Below, one piece after another: positions 9,061 to 16,512 of a stretch of DNA of 45,216 nucleotides; the first letter of the stretch is position 1; the number at the start of each line of letters is the position of its first letter. The stretch is taken from contig JAFYLS010000075.1 in assembly GCA_017550035.1 (NCBI GenBank), forward strand, positions 1-45,216, written 5' to 3'. Made by a program: the position numbers and the translations under genes. Source of the stretch: Clostridia bacterium (lineage in GTDB: Bacteria; Bacillota; Clostridia; Christensenellales; Aristaeellaceae). The notes beneath the pieces are model-generated. The model saw only the letters and a program-made list of their open reading frames with translations, made no database searches and was not told where the DNA came from.

Positions 9061-9080
9061 ATTGGAAAGCGATTTCCAAT
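9061..9080 (+). promoter_or_regulatory. Perfect 20-bp palindrome, LacI-family-like operator
   Basis: ATTGGAAA-GCGA-TTTCCAAT: two exact 8-bp arms around a CG-centred core, the usual look of a LacI/GalR-family operator. It lies in the divergent control region of the CAP-domain and zinc-ribbon genes, 4 bp from the -35 of the former. No LacI-family gene is in the window. Confidence 0.55.
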
Positions 9081-9119
9081 GCAAAATATGTAAATACCAT
9101 TTTTCAGGAGGTTACCATC

Positions 9120-9506
9120 ATGCCCTGGATCAAATGCCCCCGCTGCGAAATGAACTACATTCAGGAAGACGAAAAATACTGTAAGGTTTGCAAGCGTGAA
9201 ATGAAGGGTGAAAAAACCCGTGAAGAAGTAGAAATCTGCACTGTCTGCAACGAACATCCTGTGATGCCTGGTAAGGATGTGTGCCTGATGTGCTATAAGG
9301 AAATGTCCAGCCATGATACGGATAACGAAACGGATGGCAACATCACTGTAGATGTAGGCATTGATCCTGTCAGCACGATGGAAGAAATCGTTCCTGATAT
9401 TTCTGATGATATTTCTAATGGAGAATATCATGAGATGGAAACCGACCTCTCCCTGCAGGAAATGGCAGATGAAGAGGCCGATGAAGACGACGAAGAAGAC
9501 GAGTAA
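9120..9506 (+). CDS. Zinc-ribbon protein with acidic tail, function unknown
   Basis: The 128-aa product has two Cys-rich modules: CPRC with CKVC in the first 25 residues, and CTVC with CLMC around 41-62. Each could bind one zinc ion. The remaining half is strongly acidic and ends in a run of Glu and Asp. No catalytic domain is visible; a nucleic-acid or protein adaptor role would be a guess. The start at 9120 is fixed by AGGAGGT seven bases upstream; the longer frame from GTG 9048 would run through the palindrome and is rejected. The metallophosphoesterase gene starts 3 nt after the stop, so the two are translationally coupled. Confidence 0.8.
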   Translation: MPWIKCPRCEMNYIQEDEKYCKVCKREMKGEKTREEVEICTVCNEHPVMPGKDVCLMCYKEMSSHDTDNETDGNITVDVGIDPVSTMEEIVPDISDDISNGEYHEMETDLSLQEMADEEADEDDEEDE

Positions 9507-9509
9507 GCC

Positions 9510-10217
9510 ATGAAGATTTTTGCCATCGGCGATCTGCACCTGCCCGGCGGGGATGATAAGCCCATGAATGTTTTCGGCGCTCATTGGGACGGCCATTTCG
9601 ACAAAATCCGCAATGATTGGCTGGCACGGGTGACGGAAGAAGATGTGGTGCTTCTGCCTGGTGATCTAAGTTGGGCTATGCAGCTGAAAGATGCCATGCC
9701 GGATCTTGAACGGGTGGGTCAGCTGCCCGGAAAAAAGATCATTCTGCGCGGCAATCATGATTACTGGTGGTGCGGCATCAACCATTTAAGGGATGTGCTG
9801 CCGCACGGGATGTATGCCCTGCAGAATGATGCCATGCTGCTGGATGGTGTGGCTTTTGCCGGGTCCCGTGGATGGACGCTGCCTGCCGCGGAGGAAGGCG
9901 AGGATTTCAAAATCTATTCTCGCGAGCTGATCCGCATGGAACTGAGTTTGGAACGGGCTGCAAAGTTAAAGGCGTCGCGTCTGGTGATGATGACCCACTA
10001 TCCTCCGCTGGATGAAAAACATAACGATACGCCGGTTTCTGCGTTGATAGAGAAATACGGCGTGACGGACGTGGTGTATGGCCATTTGCATGGCGGTTCT
10101 CTGCGCGGAGCGTTTAATGGAATCCGCAAAGGAGTAGCATATTACTGCGTCAGTTGTGACGGTTTGAATTTTCAATTACGGGAACTGGCGCCTGTTGAAA
10201 CGAAAAGTGGGGAATGA
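9510..10217 (+). CDS. Calcineurin-like metallophosphoesterase
   Basis: Cytoplasmic phosphoesterase of 235 aa using a dinuclear metal centre. All signature blocks are in order: GDLH (7-10), GDLSW, GNHDYWW, MTHYPP and GHLHGG near residue 195. There is no signal peptide or membrane segment. The substrate is unknown; relatives act on phosphoproteins, cyclic nucleotides or nucleotides. It lies 3 nt downstream of the zinc-ribbon gene and has only a weak SD of its own (GAAGACGAG), which indicates translational coupling. A strong terminator follows. Confidence 0.88.
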   Translation: MKIFAIGDLHLPGGDDKPMNVFGAHWDGHFDKIRNDWLARVTEEDVVLLPGDLSWAMQLKDAMPDLERVGQLPGKKIILRGNHDYWWCGINHLRDVLPHGMYALQNDAMLLDGVAFAGSRGWTLPAAEEGEDFKIYSRELIRMELSLERAAKLKASRLVMMTHYPPLDEKHNDTPVSALIEKYGVTDVVYGHLHGGSLRGAFNGIRKGVAYYCVSCDGLNFQLRELAPVETKSGE

Positions 10218-10231
10218 TCCCAGCTTTATAT

Positions 10232-10271
10232 GGCAATCTGAGGGTTTAAGCCCAAATGATTGCCGTTTTTT
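10232..10271 (+). terminator. Terminator after the metallophosphoesterase gene
   Basis: GGCAATC (10232-10238) pairs with GATTGCC (10258-10264), with an inner GGG/CCC pairing, followed by six T at 10266-10271. Confidence 0.88.
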
Positions 10272-10504
10272 GTGAATAACATGCTGTTTCTGAGCTTTTC
10301 ATCCCTGAAAGTGGAGAATGAATGCACCTCTTGTATTGTGTACGCAAGCCCTGAGGAAATGTGAAAACTCCCAAAGACAGTGTTCACGAAAATGTAGCAA
10401 ATTTTCTGCCATATACACAATAAAAATGGATATAAAATAGTGTAATGTGCACAAAATTATAAAGTGTTCCCCAGGCGTTCGCCTTTGTTTTCATGAAGAA
10501 TATG

Positions 10505-10518
10505 CGAACGAACATTCG
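10505..10518 (+). promoter_or_regulatory. LexA (Cheo-box)-like site
   Basis: CGAAC-GAAC-ATTCG fits the Gram-positive SOS box CGAAC-N4-GTTCG with one mismatch. It directly abuts a TATAAA sequence at 10519-10524. The nearest coding gene downstream is mraZ, beyond a terminator. Confidence 0.4.
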
Positions 10519-10553
10519 TATAAAAATCAAAATATTGCAAATTTATTACATGA

Positions 10554-10582
10554 CAGATCCCCAAAGGCGGGATCTGTTTTTT
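10554..10582 (+). terminator. Terminator upstream of the mraZ promoter
   Basis: Perfect 8-bp stem CAGATCCC (10554-10561) / GGGATCTG (10569-10576) with a 7-nt loop and six or more T. It insulates the dcw promoter that starts 9 bp later. Confidence 0.88.
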
Positions 10583-10590
10583 GTTTGTAC

Positions 10591-10619
10591 TTGCAAAGTG
10601 AGCAACTTTCCGCTAAAAT
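10591..10619 (+). promoter_or_regulatory. Promoter of the mraZ (dcw) operon
   Basis: TTGCAA (10591-10596), 17-bp spacer, TAAAAT (10614-10619); start site expected near 10626. The leader to the mraZ ATG is about 47 nt and carries the repeat boxes. Confidence 0.75.
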
Positions 10620-10637
10620 AATCCCATAAAAGCCCAC

Positions 10638-10667
10638 AAAGTGGAGAATTGATGGCGGAATGAGGGG
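10638..10667 (+). promoter_or_regulatory. MraZ-box-like direct repeats
   Basis: TGGAG (10642), TGGCG (10653) and AGGGG (10663) recur at 11- and 10-bp steps, resembling the TGGGN repeats bound by E. coli MraZ. The first is embedded in AAAGTGGAGAAT, which occurs again at 10308-10319. The last repeat is also the mraZ SD. This suggests autoregulation. Confidence 0.6.
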
Positions 10668-10672
10668 ATTGC

Positions 10673-11209
10673 ATGGCAGAAGATAAAGAGCTGCAGCAAG
10701 TGCAGGTAAATACTGCAATTGTAAGCAATGCTGATTCCGCTGAATATTTGCCCGAAGATTTCGGTTTTACCGGAAGTTATGTTCATGGTCTGGATGCGAA
10801 GGGCCGTATGATCATCCCTGCGACTTTCCGCCAAGAACTGGGAGAGAAGTTTGTGGTCTGTCCTTCTGAAGACTGCAAGAATATTGCGCTGTATCCTACC
10901 AAAAACTGGATGAAGCGCCGCGATCAATATGTGGCGATGTGTGCGAAGATGCGCAGTATCCGTCCGATTTTTGATTTCTTTACCCAGTTCAGCTATGTGC
11001 AGTGTGAAATGGATGCTCAGGGCCGTTTGCTGCTGCCCGGCGCGCTTCGCAGCCATTATCTGAAAGACAGCAAAGAAGTGCTGGTCAGCGGTGCTTATGA
11101 CTGCATCGTTCTTCGCGACAGTGAGGAAAGCCGTCGCAGTATTGAACAGTTCCATCTGGACCATCCGGATGTGCTGTCCTTGATGGATGAAGCACAGAAA
11201 CTGCTGTAA
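10673..11209 (+). CDS. mraZ: Division/cell wall cluster transcriptional regulator MraZ
   Basis: DNA-binding protein with two AbrB-like SpoVT/MraZ domains that controls its own dcw operon. The first domain has FTGSYVHGLDAKGRMIIP and the second the paired block CEMDAQGRLLLP. The product is 178 aa against the usual ~143 because about 30 extra residues precede the first domain. This extension is probably real: the ATG at 10673 follows GAGGGG at good spacing. The gene normally next, rsmH, is missing; ftsL follows 41 nt later. Regulation by MraZ itself is suggested by repeats in the leader. Confidence 0.93.
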   Translation: MAEDKELQQVQVNTAIVSNADSAEYLPEDFGFTGSYVHGLDAKGRMIIPATFRQELGEKFVVCPSEDCKNIALYPTKNWMKRRDQYVAMCAKMRSIRPIFDFFTQFSYVQCEMDAQGRLLLPGALRSHYLKDSKEVLVSGAYDCIVLRDSEESRRSIEQFHLDHPDVLSLMDEAQKLL

Positions 11210-11250
11210 CATACTTCGTTCTAATTCTTGATAAAGGAGGATACACTACA

Positions 11251-11787
11251 ATGTCCCAGGCAAGAGGCATGAACACATATGCTATGGCCGGCGGTCAGTA
11301 CGCAAGTGATGACCGGTTCAATGTCAGTGCACAGGTTTATATGCCTGATGGCGCTGCCGGAACAGTGTGTGCATCCTGCTATCAGGCGCAGGCCAAGAAA
11401 AAGTTGCGCAGGTTTTCTGTCGGACGCAATGCGGCACTCATCTATCTGGGCTCGCTGATGTTTGTGTGTCTGATGTATCTGGGTATGCTCATGTTTCAAA
11501 GCAATCAGCTGACGAAGGATTTAAATGGCTATACCTCATCGAAACATAACAGCTTGCTCCGGATTGAAGTTTTGAAGGAAAAAGTGGCGGATAATACCGA
11601 TATTTCCCGTATCAGTGTGATGGCGCGGGAAATTGGCATGGTGGCATCCGAAGAAAGAAACACCTATCACCTTTACGTACAGGAAATTGAGCAGTTTACA
11701 AAGGCGGAAGAAAATAAAGCAAATTTGACTGCCGCCGCGGAACTCCCCCTCCAGAGCGCGCAGGCGCAGTTGGTGGGCAGCAGGTGA
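11251..11787 (+). CDS. ftsL: FtsL-like bitopic cell division protein
   Basis: Small divisome protein thought to link FtsQ, FtsB-like partners and the septal synthase. The 178-aa product has a cytoplasmic N-terminus of about 60 residues with a CASC motif (40-43), one membrane segment (about 61-82), then a coiled-coil-like stretch with heptad leucines and valines (about 85-160). Sequence conservation in FtsL is low, so the call rests on topology and on the place between mraZ and the division PBP. An SD of GGAGGA precedes the ATG. The tail (after about 160) is Ala/Gln-rich. Confidence 0.75.
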   Translation: MSQARGMNTYAMAGGQYASDDRFNVSAQVYMPDGAAGTVCASCYQAQAKKKLRRFSVGRNAALIYLGSLMFVCLMYLGMLMFQSNQLTKDLNGYTSSKHNSLLRIEVLKEKVADNTDISRISVMAREIGMVASEERNTYHLYVQEIEQFTKAEENKANLTAAAELPLQSAQAQLVGSR

Positions 11788-11805
11788 AAGAGATAACATC
11801 ACCCT

Positions 11806-11827
11806 GCCCCTTGAGGGGGCGTTTTTT
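11806..11827 (+). promoter_or_regulatory. Hairpin with U-tract that sequesters the PBP gene's SD
   Basis: GCCCC (11806-11810) / GGGGC (11816-11820) around TTGAG, then G and six T (11822-11827). It looks like a short intrinsic terminator, but its 3' arm GAGGGGG (11813-11819) lies 8 nt before the ATT codon at 11828, ideal SD spacing. It could attenuate transcription or gate translation of the PBP. Confidence 0.65.
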
Positions 11828-13954
11828 ATTCGGACACAAATCATCACCCGTAAGCGGCTTGCCGCCCTGCTGGCAATCATGTCGCTGCTGTTTATGCTGG
11901 TGGCGCTGCGCATTGGCTATCTGACTCTGGTGCGCGGAGAGGAACTGACGCTGCGCGGGGTGAGACAATGGACACGTGAAGGTGTGGTAACCGCGCATCG
12001 TGGTGAAATTCAGGACCGGAATGGGCAGACGCTTTCCATGTCAGCCACGGCGTACATTGTGACTTTGAATCCCAAAATGGTGAAAGATGCGAATGCACTG
12101 GCAAAAGCACTTGCGCCGGTATTGCAGGTGACCGAAGAAAGCATCCTTCAAAAGGCTGGAAAGACCGGGCTTGCATCTGTTATATTGAAGCGTCAGGTCA
12201 GCCGCCAAACGGTAGATTCGATTCGGCAAATGATGCAGGATGAAAAAACTGCATCGGCGCTTTATGGGATTTCATTTGACGAAGACGTGCGCAGATGGTA
12301 TCCTAAAGGTGCGTTCCTTTCGCAGGTTTTGGGTTTGGTGAATGTGGATTCGGTGGGGCAGAGCGGTTTGGAATTGCTTTATGAAGATGTGCTCCGGGGA
12401 ACGCCCGGCAGCCTGCGCACCGAATCGGATGCCCGGGGACGGCTTTTGCCGGATGGAAAAACGGTGTATGTACCTGCCCGGACGGGAAACAGTGTACGTC
12501 TGACGATCGATGCTACCCTGCAGGGTATAGTGGAAAAGGCCATGCGGGAATGCATGGAAGTCAATAATGCCTCCCGGGTACAGTGCATTATGATGGATGT
12601 TAACACGGGTGAGATTCTGGCTTTGTGCATGAAGCCGGATTATGATCCGAATGATCCGCCTCGAAATGACAGCGAGCTTTTGCAGGAACTGATGCGCATT
12701 ACTGCGGTGACGGATGTGTACGAGCCCGGTTCCACCTTCAAGATTCTCACTTGCGCTGCGGCGCTGGACTGCGGTGCGGCCAATATACATTCACCGTTTA
12801 CCTGCACGGGCTCTGTTTATGTGGATGGCGACAGGATTCGCTGCTGGAAAAACAGCCACGGTCATCAGACGTTGAAGGATGGTTTGGCTAACAGTTGTAA
12901 TCCGGTGTTTGTCAATCTGGCATTGAGGATGGGGAAGGAAACCCTGTATAAATACCTGACCGCCTTTGGTTTGGGTCGGAAGACAGGGATTGAATTGACC
13001 GGCGAAAGCGCCGGCTTGCTGATCGGGCAGAAATACGTCAAGGATGTGGATCTGGCCCGTATCGGTTTTGGACAGAGCGTTGCAGTTACACCGCTGCAAT
13101 TGATATGCGCAGCCGGCAGCGTGGTGAATGGAGGCAGGCTGATGAAGCCGTATATCGTGAAAGAAACGCTGGATGAGGCTGGGAATGTGCTGTCAAGTAC
13201 GCGGCCTGAAGTGGTTTCTGTGCCGATAACGGAAGAAACCTCCCGCATCATGCGTGAACTGCTGCTGAATGTAGTGGATAACGGCGGCGGCAAAAATGGC
13301 GCTGTAAGCGGTTATCAGGTGGGCGGCAAAACAGGTACGGCGCAGGTGTACAAAAACGGCCGTGTGGTCAGCGATGTGCACATTGGCTCCTTTATCGGCT
13401 TTGCTCCCATGGATGCACCGCAGGTTGCTGTTCTGGTCACGGTGCATGAAGCACAGGTGCCGGTAGATTACGGCAGCACCACGGCGGCGCCCTTTGCCAG
13501 ACAGATTCTGGAAGAAGCACTGCCGTATCTGCGTGTCAGGCGCACGGAATCGGATGAAAATGTGAAGACGCAGGTGCCTGATGTGGTAGGAATGTCATTG
13601 ACTGAGGCTAAAACGGCATTGAACAAGGCAGGGCTTTATGCTGAAACGGATGGCGAAGGGAATACTGTAACGGCACAGTCGCCTTATGCCGGCGCATCGC
13701 TTCTGACCGGCGGTCAGGTGATGCTTTATACATATGAAAAAACGCCCGCTACAGCGGAAGAAATGGTGCTTGTACCTGATGTGACAGGATGTTCCATCGT
13801 GGAGGCAGGCAGATTGCTTCGGCTGAGAGGGCTGGAAATGAATTTACAGGGCAGTGGGCTGGCAATCAGTCAGTATCCGTCTGCCGGGACATATACAGAA
13901 CCCGGCAAGAACGTAACGGTTACTTTTGAACTGCCCGGATCAACGGAGGAATAA
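11828..13954 (+). CDS. ftsI: Class B penicillin-binding protein with two PASTA domains (FtsI/SpoVD type), apparent ATT start
   Basis: Septal peptidoglycan D,D-transpeptidase. From ATT 11828 it is 708 aa: cytoplasmic MRTQIITRKR, a membrane helix (about 11-30), a PBP dimerisation domain, the transpeptidase domain with Ser302-x-x-Lys305 (STFK), Ser356-Cys-Asn358 and Lys501-Thr-Gly, then two PASTA domains, each starting VPDV. The first ATG (11879) falls inside the membrane helix, removes the RKR anchor and has no SD. ATT 11828 has GAGGGGG at 8 nt and gives an N-terminus like Bacillus SpoVD (MRVSNVTVRKR). No ATG, GTG or TTG exists in frame between the upstream stop and 11879. Whether it serves vegetative septation, sporulation or both is open. 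Confidence 0.85.
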   Translation: MRTQIITRKRLAALLAIMSLLFMLVALRIGYLTLVRGEELTLRGVRQWTREGVVTAHRGEIQDRNGQTLSMSATAYIVTLNPKMVKDANALAKALAPVLQVTEESILQKAGKTGLASVILKRQVSRQTVDSIRQMMQDEKTASALYGISFDEDVRRWYPKGAFLSQVLGLVNVDSVGQSGLELLYEDVLRGTPGSLRTESDARGRLLPDGKTVYVPARTGNSVRLTIDATLQGIVEKAMRECMEVNNASRVQCIMMDVNTGEILALCMKPDYDPNDPPRNDSELLQELMRITAVTDVYEPGSTFKILTCAAALDCGAANIHSPFTCTGSVYVDGDRIRCWKNSHGHQTLKDGLANSCNPVFVNLALRMGKETLYKYLTAFGLGRKTGIELTGESAGLLIGQKYVKDVDLARIGFGQSVAVTPLQLICAAGSVVNGGRLMKPYIVKETLDEAGNVLSSTRPEVVSVPITEETSRIMRELLLNVVDNGGGKNGAVSGYQVGGKTGTAQVYKNGRVVSDVHIGSFIGFAPMDAPQVAVLVTVHEAQVPVDYGSTTAAPFARQILEEALPYLRVRRTESDENVKTQVPDVVGMSLTEAKTALNKAGLYAETDGEGNTVTAQSPYAGASLLTGGQVMLYTYEKTPATAEEMVLVPDVTGCSIVEAGRLLRLRGLEMNLQGSGLAISQYPSAGTYTEPGKNVTVTFELPGSTEE

Positions 13955-13956
13955 AC

Positions 13957-15411
13957 ATGCTTTTATCTGTACTTTGTGAAAAAGCCGGCAGGGAAGTGCT
14001 GGAAAGACGGGGAGACTGCGAAGTAAAGGAACTTTGCATGGATAACCGCATCATCAAAGAGGGCGAACTGTTTTTCTGCATTTCCGGCGCTCGGTTTGAT
14101 GCCCATAAGTTTGCTCCCGGCGCAGTGGAAAAAGGTGCCTGCGCGCTGGTTGTGGAACACTTTCTGGACCTGAATGTGCCGCAGGTGCTGGTGAAAAACA
14201 CCCGTCGTGCGATGACGGATATGGCAGCGGCTTTCTTTGGCTATCCTGCCCGGGAAATGAAAATGCTGGGTATTACCGGCACGAAGGGCAAGACGACTAC
14301 CACGTATCTTGTGAAAGCGATTATGGAGCATGCGGGCATGAAGGCCGGTATTATCGGCACAACAGGCAACATGATTGGCGACCGGTATCTGCACAGTGAG
14401 TTTACCACGCCCGAACCCATTGATCTGCACCGTACCCTTCGCCGGATGGCGGATGAAGGCGTGCAGGCGGTAAGCATGGAAGTATCCGCCCATGCCATTG
14501 AAATGGGCCGCCTTGAGAATGTGCATTTTGATGCAGGCTGCTATACCAATCTTTCTCAGGACCATCTGGATCTTTTTGGTACCATGGAAAAGTATTTTGA
14601 ATGCAAAAAGCGGTTCTTTGCGCCTGAATGGATCAGCAATGCTGCGGTGAATGCAGATGAAGTTACGTCTCAGAGCATTCTGCAGGATATCAAGGTGCCT
14701 TGCATGACTTACGGTATTGCCGTTAATGCAGACCTGTACGCCCGCGATATTGAGATTACCGAAAACGGCGTCAGTTTTGTGATGAAATTGCATAACACCC
14801 GAGAATACCCTGTGCATCTGAAGCTGACGGGTATGTTCAATGTATATAATGCGCTGGCCGCGGCGTCCGTAGGCTTTATCATGGGCATTGATCCGGCTGT
14901 GATTACGCAGGCGCTGGAAAGCGTGCGTGCCGTGCCCGGCCGCGCGGAAGTGCTGGATACCCATACGCCCTATAAAGTACTGCTGGACTATTCCCATTCT
15001 CCGGATGCGCTGGAAAACATTCTGACCACCGTACGGGAGTTTACCCGCAACCGTGTGATTTGTGTATTTGGCTGCGGCGGCGACCGCGACCCCATCAAGC
15101 GTCCTATCATGGGCGAGATTGGCGGAAAGCTTGCAGATCTGTCCATTCTGACCAGCGATAACCCCCGAACCGAAGACCCGTTCCAGATTCTCAAGGAAGT
15201 GGAAGAAGGCACTAAAAAGACGGATGGTAAGTATGTGGTGATTGAAAACCGCCGAGAAGCTATCCGCTATGCACTGGAGATTGGGCAGGATGGCGATGTG
15301 ATCGTCCTGGCTGGTAAAGGTCACGAAACGTATCAGGAGATCAACGGTGTTAAAAATCCTTTTGATGAAAAGGTTGTGGTGCAGGAACTCCTTGCCGAGA
15401 TGGAGAACTGA
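13957..15411 (+). CDS. murE: UDP-MurNAc-L-Ala-D-Glu:meso-diaminopimelate ligase MurE
   Basis: Cytoplasmic ligase adding the third residue of the stem peptide with ATP. The 484-aa product has the three Mur ligase domains, with the ATP loop GTKGKT in the central domain and the DNPR motif at 401-404. DNPR marks enzymes that use meso-diaminopimelate rather than lysine, so the wall is predicted to be of the DAP type. GGAGGA six bases upstream fixes the ATG, which comes 2 nt after the PBP stop. murF, usually next, is absent and mraY follows after 47 nt. Confidence 0.97.
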   Translation: MLLSVLCEKAGREVLERRGDCEVKELCMDNRIIKEGELFFCISGARFDAHKFAPGAVEKGACALVVEHFLDLNVPQVLVKNTRRAMTDMAAAFFGYPAREMKMLGITGTKGKTTTTYLVKAIMEHAGMKAGIIGTTGNMIGDRYLHSEFTTPEPIDLHRTLRRMADEGVQAVSMEVSAHAIEMGRLENVHFDAGCYTNLSQDHLDLFGTMEKYFECKKRFFAPEWISNAAVNADEVTSQSILQDIKVPCMTYGIAVNADLYARDIEITENGVSFVMKLHNTREYPVHLKLTGMFNVYNALAAASVGFIMGIDPAVITQALESVRAVPGRAEVLDTHTPYKVLLDYSHSPDALENILTTVREFTRNRVICVFGCGGDRDPIKRPIMGEIGGKLADLSILTSDNPRTEDPFQILKEVEEGTKKTDGKYVVIENRREAIRYALEIGQDGDVIVLAGKGHETYQEINGVKNPFDEKVVVQELLAEMEN

Positions 15412-15458
15412 TACTGTAAATCCTGATATAAGCCAATACACCAAAGGAGTGGTATAAA

Positions 15459-16481
15459 ATGACATTGCAGCCGTACATTCTCTTCGCCCTTGCCGTGGCG
15501 CTTATGCTTTTGCTGATGCCCAAACTTTTGCCCGTGCTGAAAAAGATGAAGTTTGGCCAGACGATTTATGATCTGGGTCCTCAGGCTCATAAGAAAAAGC
15601 AGGGAACGCCCAATATGGGCGGTATTCTCATTGGCGGGATCACAGTGGTGGTCACGCTGCTGGCTGCGGTGTGGATGACAGTGAAAAAAGAAGTGGAATA
15701 TTCCTTCTTTTCCTGGCAGAATCCTTTGTTTGCGCTTTTGTTTGTGGCAATCGGCTCCATGGCCATCGGCTTTGCGGATGACTTTATCAAGGATGTGAAA
15801 AAGCGCCACGACGGCCTTTCTCCCATTCAGAAGATCATTGGTCAGATTGCAGTAGGCGCGCTGTTCTCTGTGTACTGCTACTATGTGAAGGGCAGCGATG
15901 TGGTGATTCCTTTTACAAAGGGCACCTGGGACCTGGGCATTTTCTACGTGCCTGTTATGACGGTGCTGGTGGTGTTTATGACCAACAGTGCGAATCTGCA
16001 GGATGGCGTAGACGGCATTCTTTCCACAGTAACGGCTACCGGCATGGTGGCCTTTGGACTGATCGCCACACTGTTTGGCGGCAATGAGATTGTGGCTGCC
16101 ATGTGCTTTGCGCTGTGCGGCGCCTGCGTGGGTTTCCTGCGTTTCAACGCACATCCTGCCAAAATTTTTATGGGTGATACGGGCAGCATGTTCATCGGCG
16201 GTGTGATGGTGGGCGTTGCCATGTTGATGAAGCTGGAATTCCTGCTGGTGCTGATTTGCTTCACCTGCATCATGTCTTCCGTATCTGTAATGATGCAGAC
16301 GCTGTATTTCAAGTACACCCGCAAAAAGACCGGTACCGGCAAGCGTATTTTCAAAATGTCTCCCATCCATCATCATTTTGAACTGTGCGGCATGAAGGAA
16401 GTGCAGGTTGTGGCCATGTATTTTGTTGTCACGCTGGTGCTGTCTGCCATTGCGGTTGTGTCTGTGCTACCTTTGATTTAA
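15459..16481 (+). CDS. mraY: Phospho-N-acetylmuramoyl-pentapeptide transferase MraY
   Basis: Polytopic membrane enzyme that transfers phospho-MurNAc-pentapeptide to undecaprenyl phosphate, forming lipid I. The 340-aa product has about ten membrane helices and the signature blocks FADDFIKD (Asp-Asp pair), NLQDGVDG, MGDTGSM and the HHHFE loop near the C-terminus. An AAAGGAG SD precedes the ATG. Neighbours supply its substrate (murE, murD) and the division apparatus that uses its product. Confidence 0.97.
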   Translation: MTLQPYILFALAVALMLLLMPKLLPVLKKMKFGQTIYDLGPQAHKKKQGTPNMGGILIGGITVVVTLLAAVWMTVKKEVEYSFFSWQNPLFALLFVAIGSMAIGFADDFIKDVKKRHDGLSPIQKIIGQIAVGALFSVYCYYVKGSDVVIPFTKGTWDLGIFYVPVMTVLVVFMTNSANLQDGVDGILSTVTATGMVAFGLIATLFGGNEIVAAMCFALCGACVGFLRFNAHPAKIFMGDTGSMFIGGVMVGVAMLMKLEFLLVLICFTCIMSSVSVMMQTLYFKYTRKKTGTGKRIFKMSPIHHHFELCGMKEVQVVAMYFVVTLVLSAIAVVSVLPLI

Positions 16482-16512
16482 TGGGGTATGTACTGAATTG
16501 GAGATGTTCTTC

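Larger units (their letters stand above)
10272..10672 (+). other. Gene-free control region before mraZ
   Basis: About 400 bp without a credible coding frame; a 60-codon frame at 10447-10629 has no SD and crosses a terminator. The region is AT-rich. It holds a first copy of the box AAAGTGGAGAAT (10308-10319), a LexA-like site (10505-10518), a second intrinsic terminator (10554-10582), the mraZ promoter and the MraZ-type repeats. The internal terminator implies a short transcript from within this region or read-through from the left. A small RNA is possible but I see no clear promoter for one. Confidence 0.6.

Noticed and set aside
10447..10629. 60-codon frame in the gap before mraZ
   Set aside because: No SD, crosses a strong terminator and the mraZ promoter, and has no protein-like features.
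11784..11879. A GTG at 11784 as start of the PBP gene
   Set aside because: It is in a different reading frame from the PBP and gives an unrelated peptide.
13963..15465. Minus-strand frame of 500 codons across murE
   Set aside because: Antisense shadow with His-rich composition; murE has its ATP loop, DNPR motif and a good SD.
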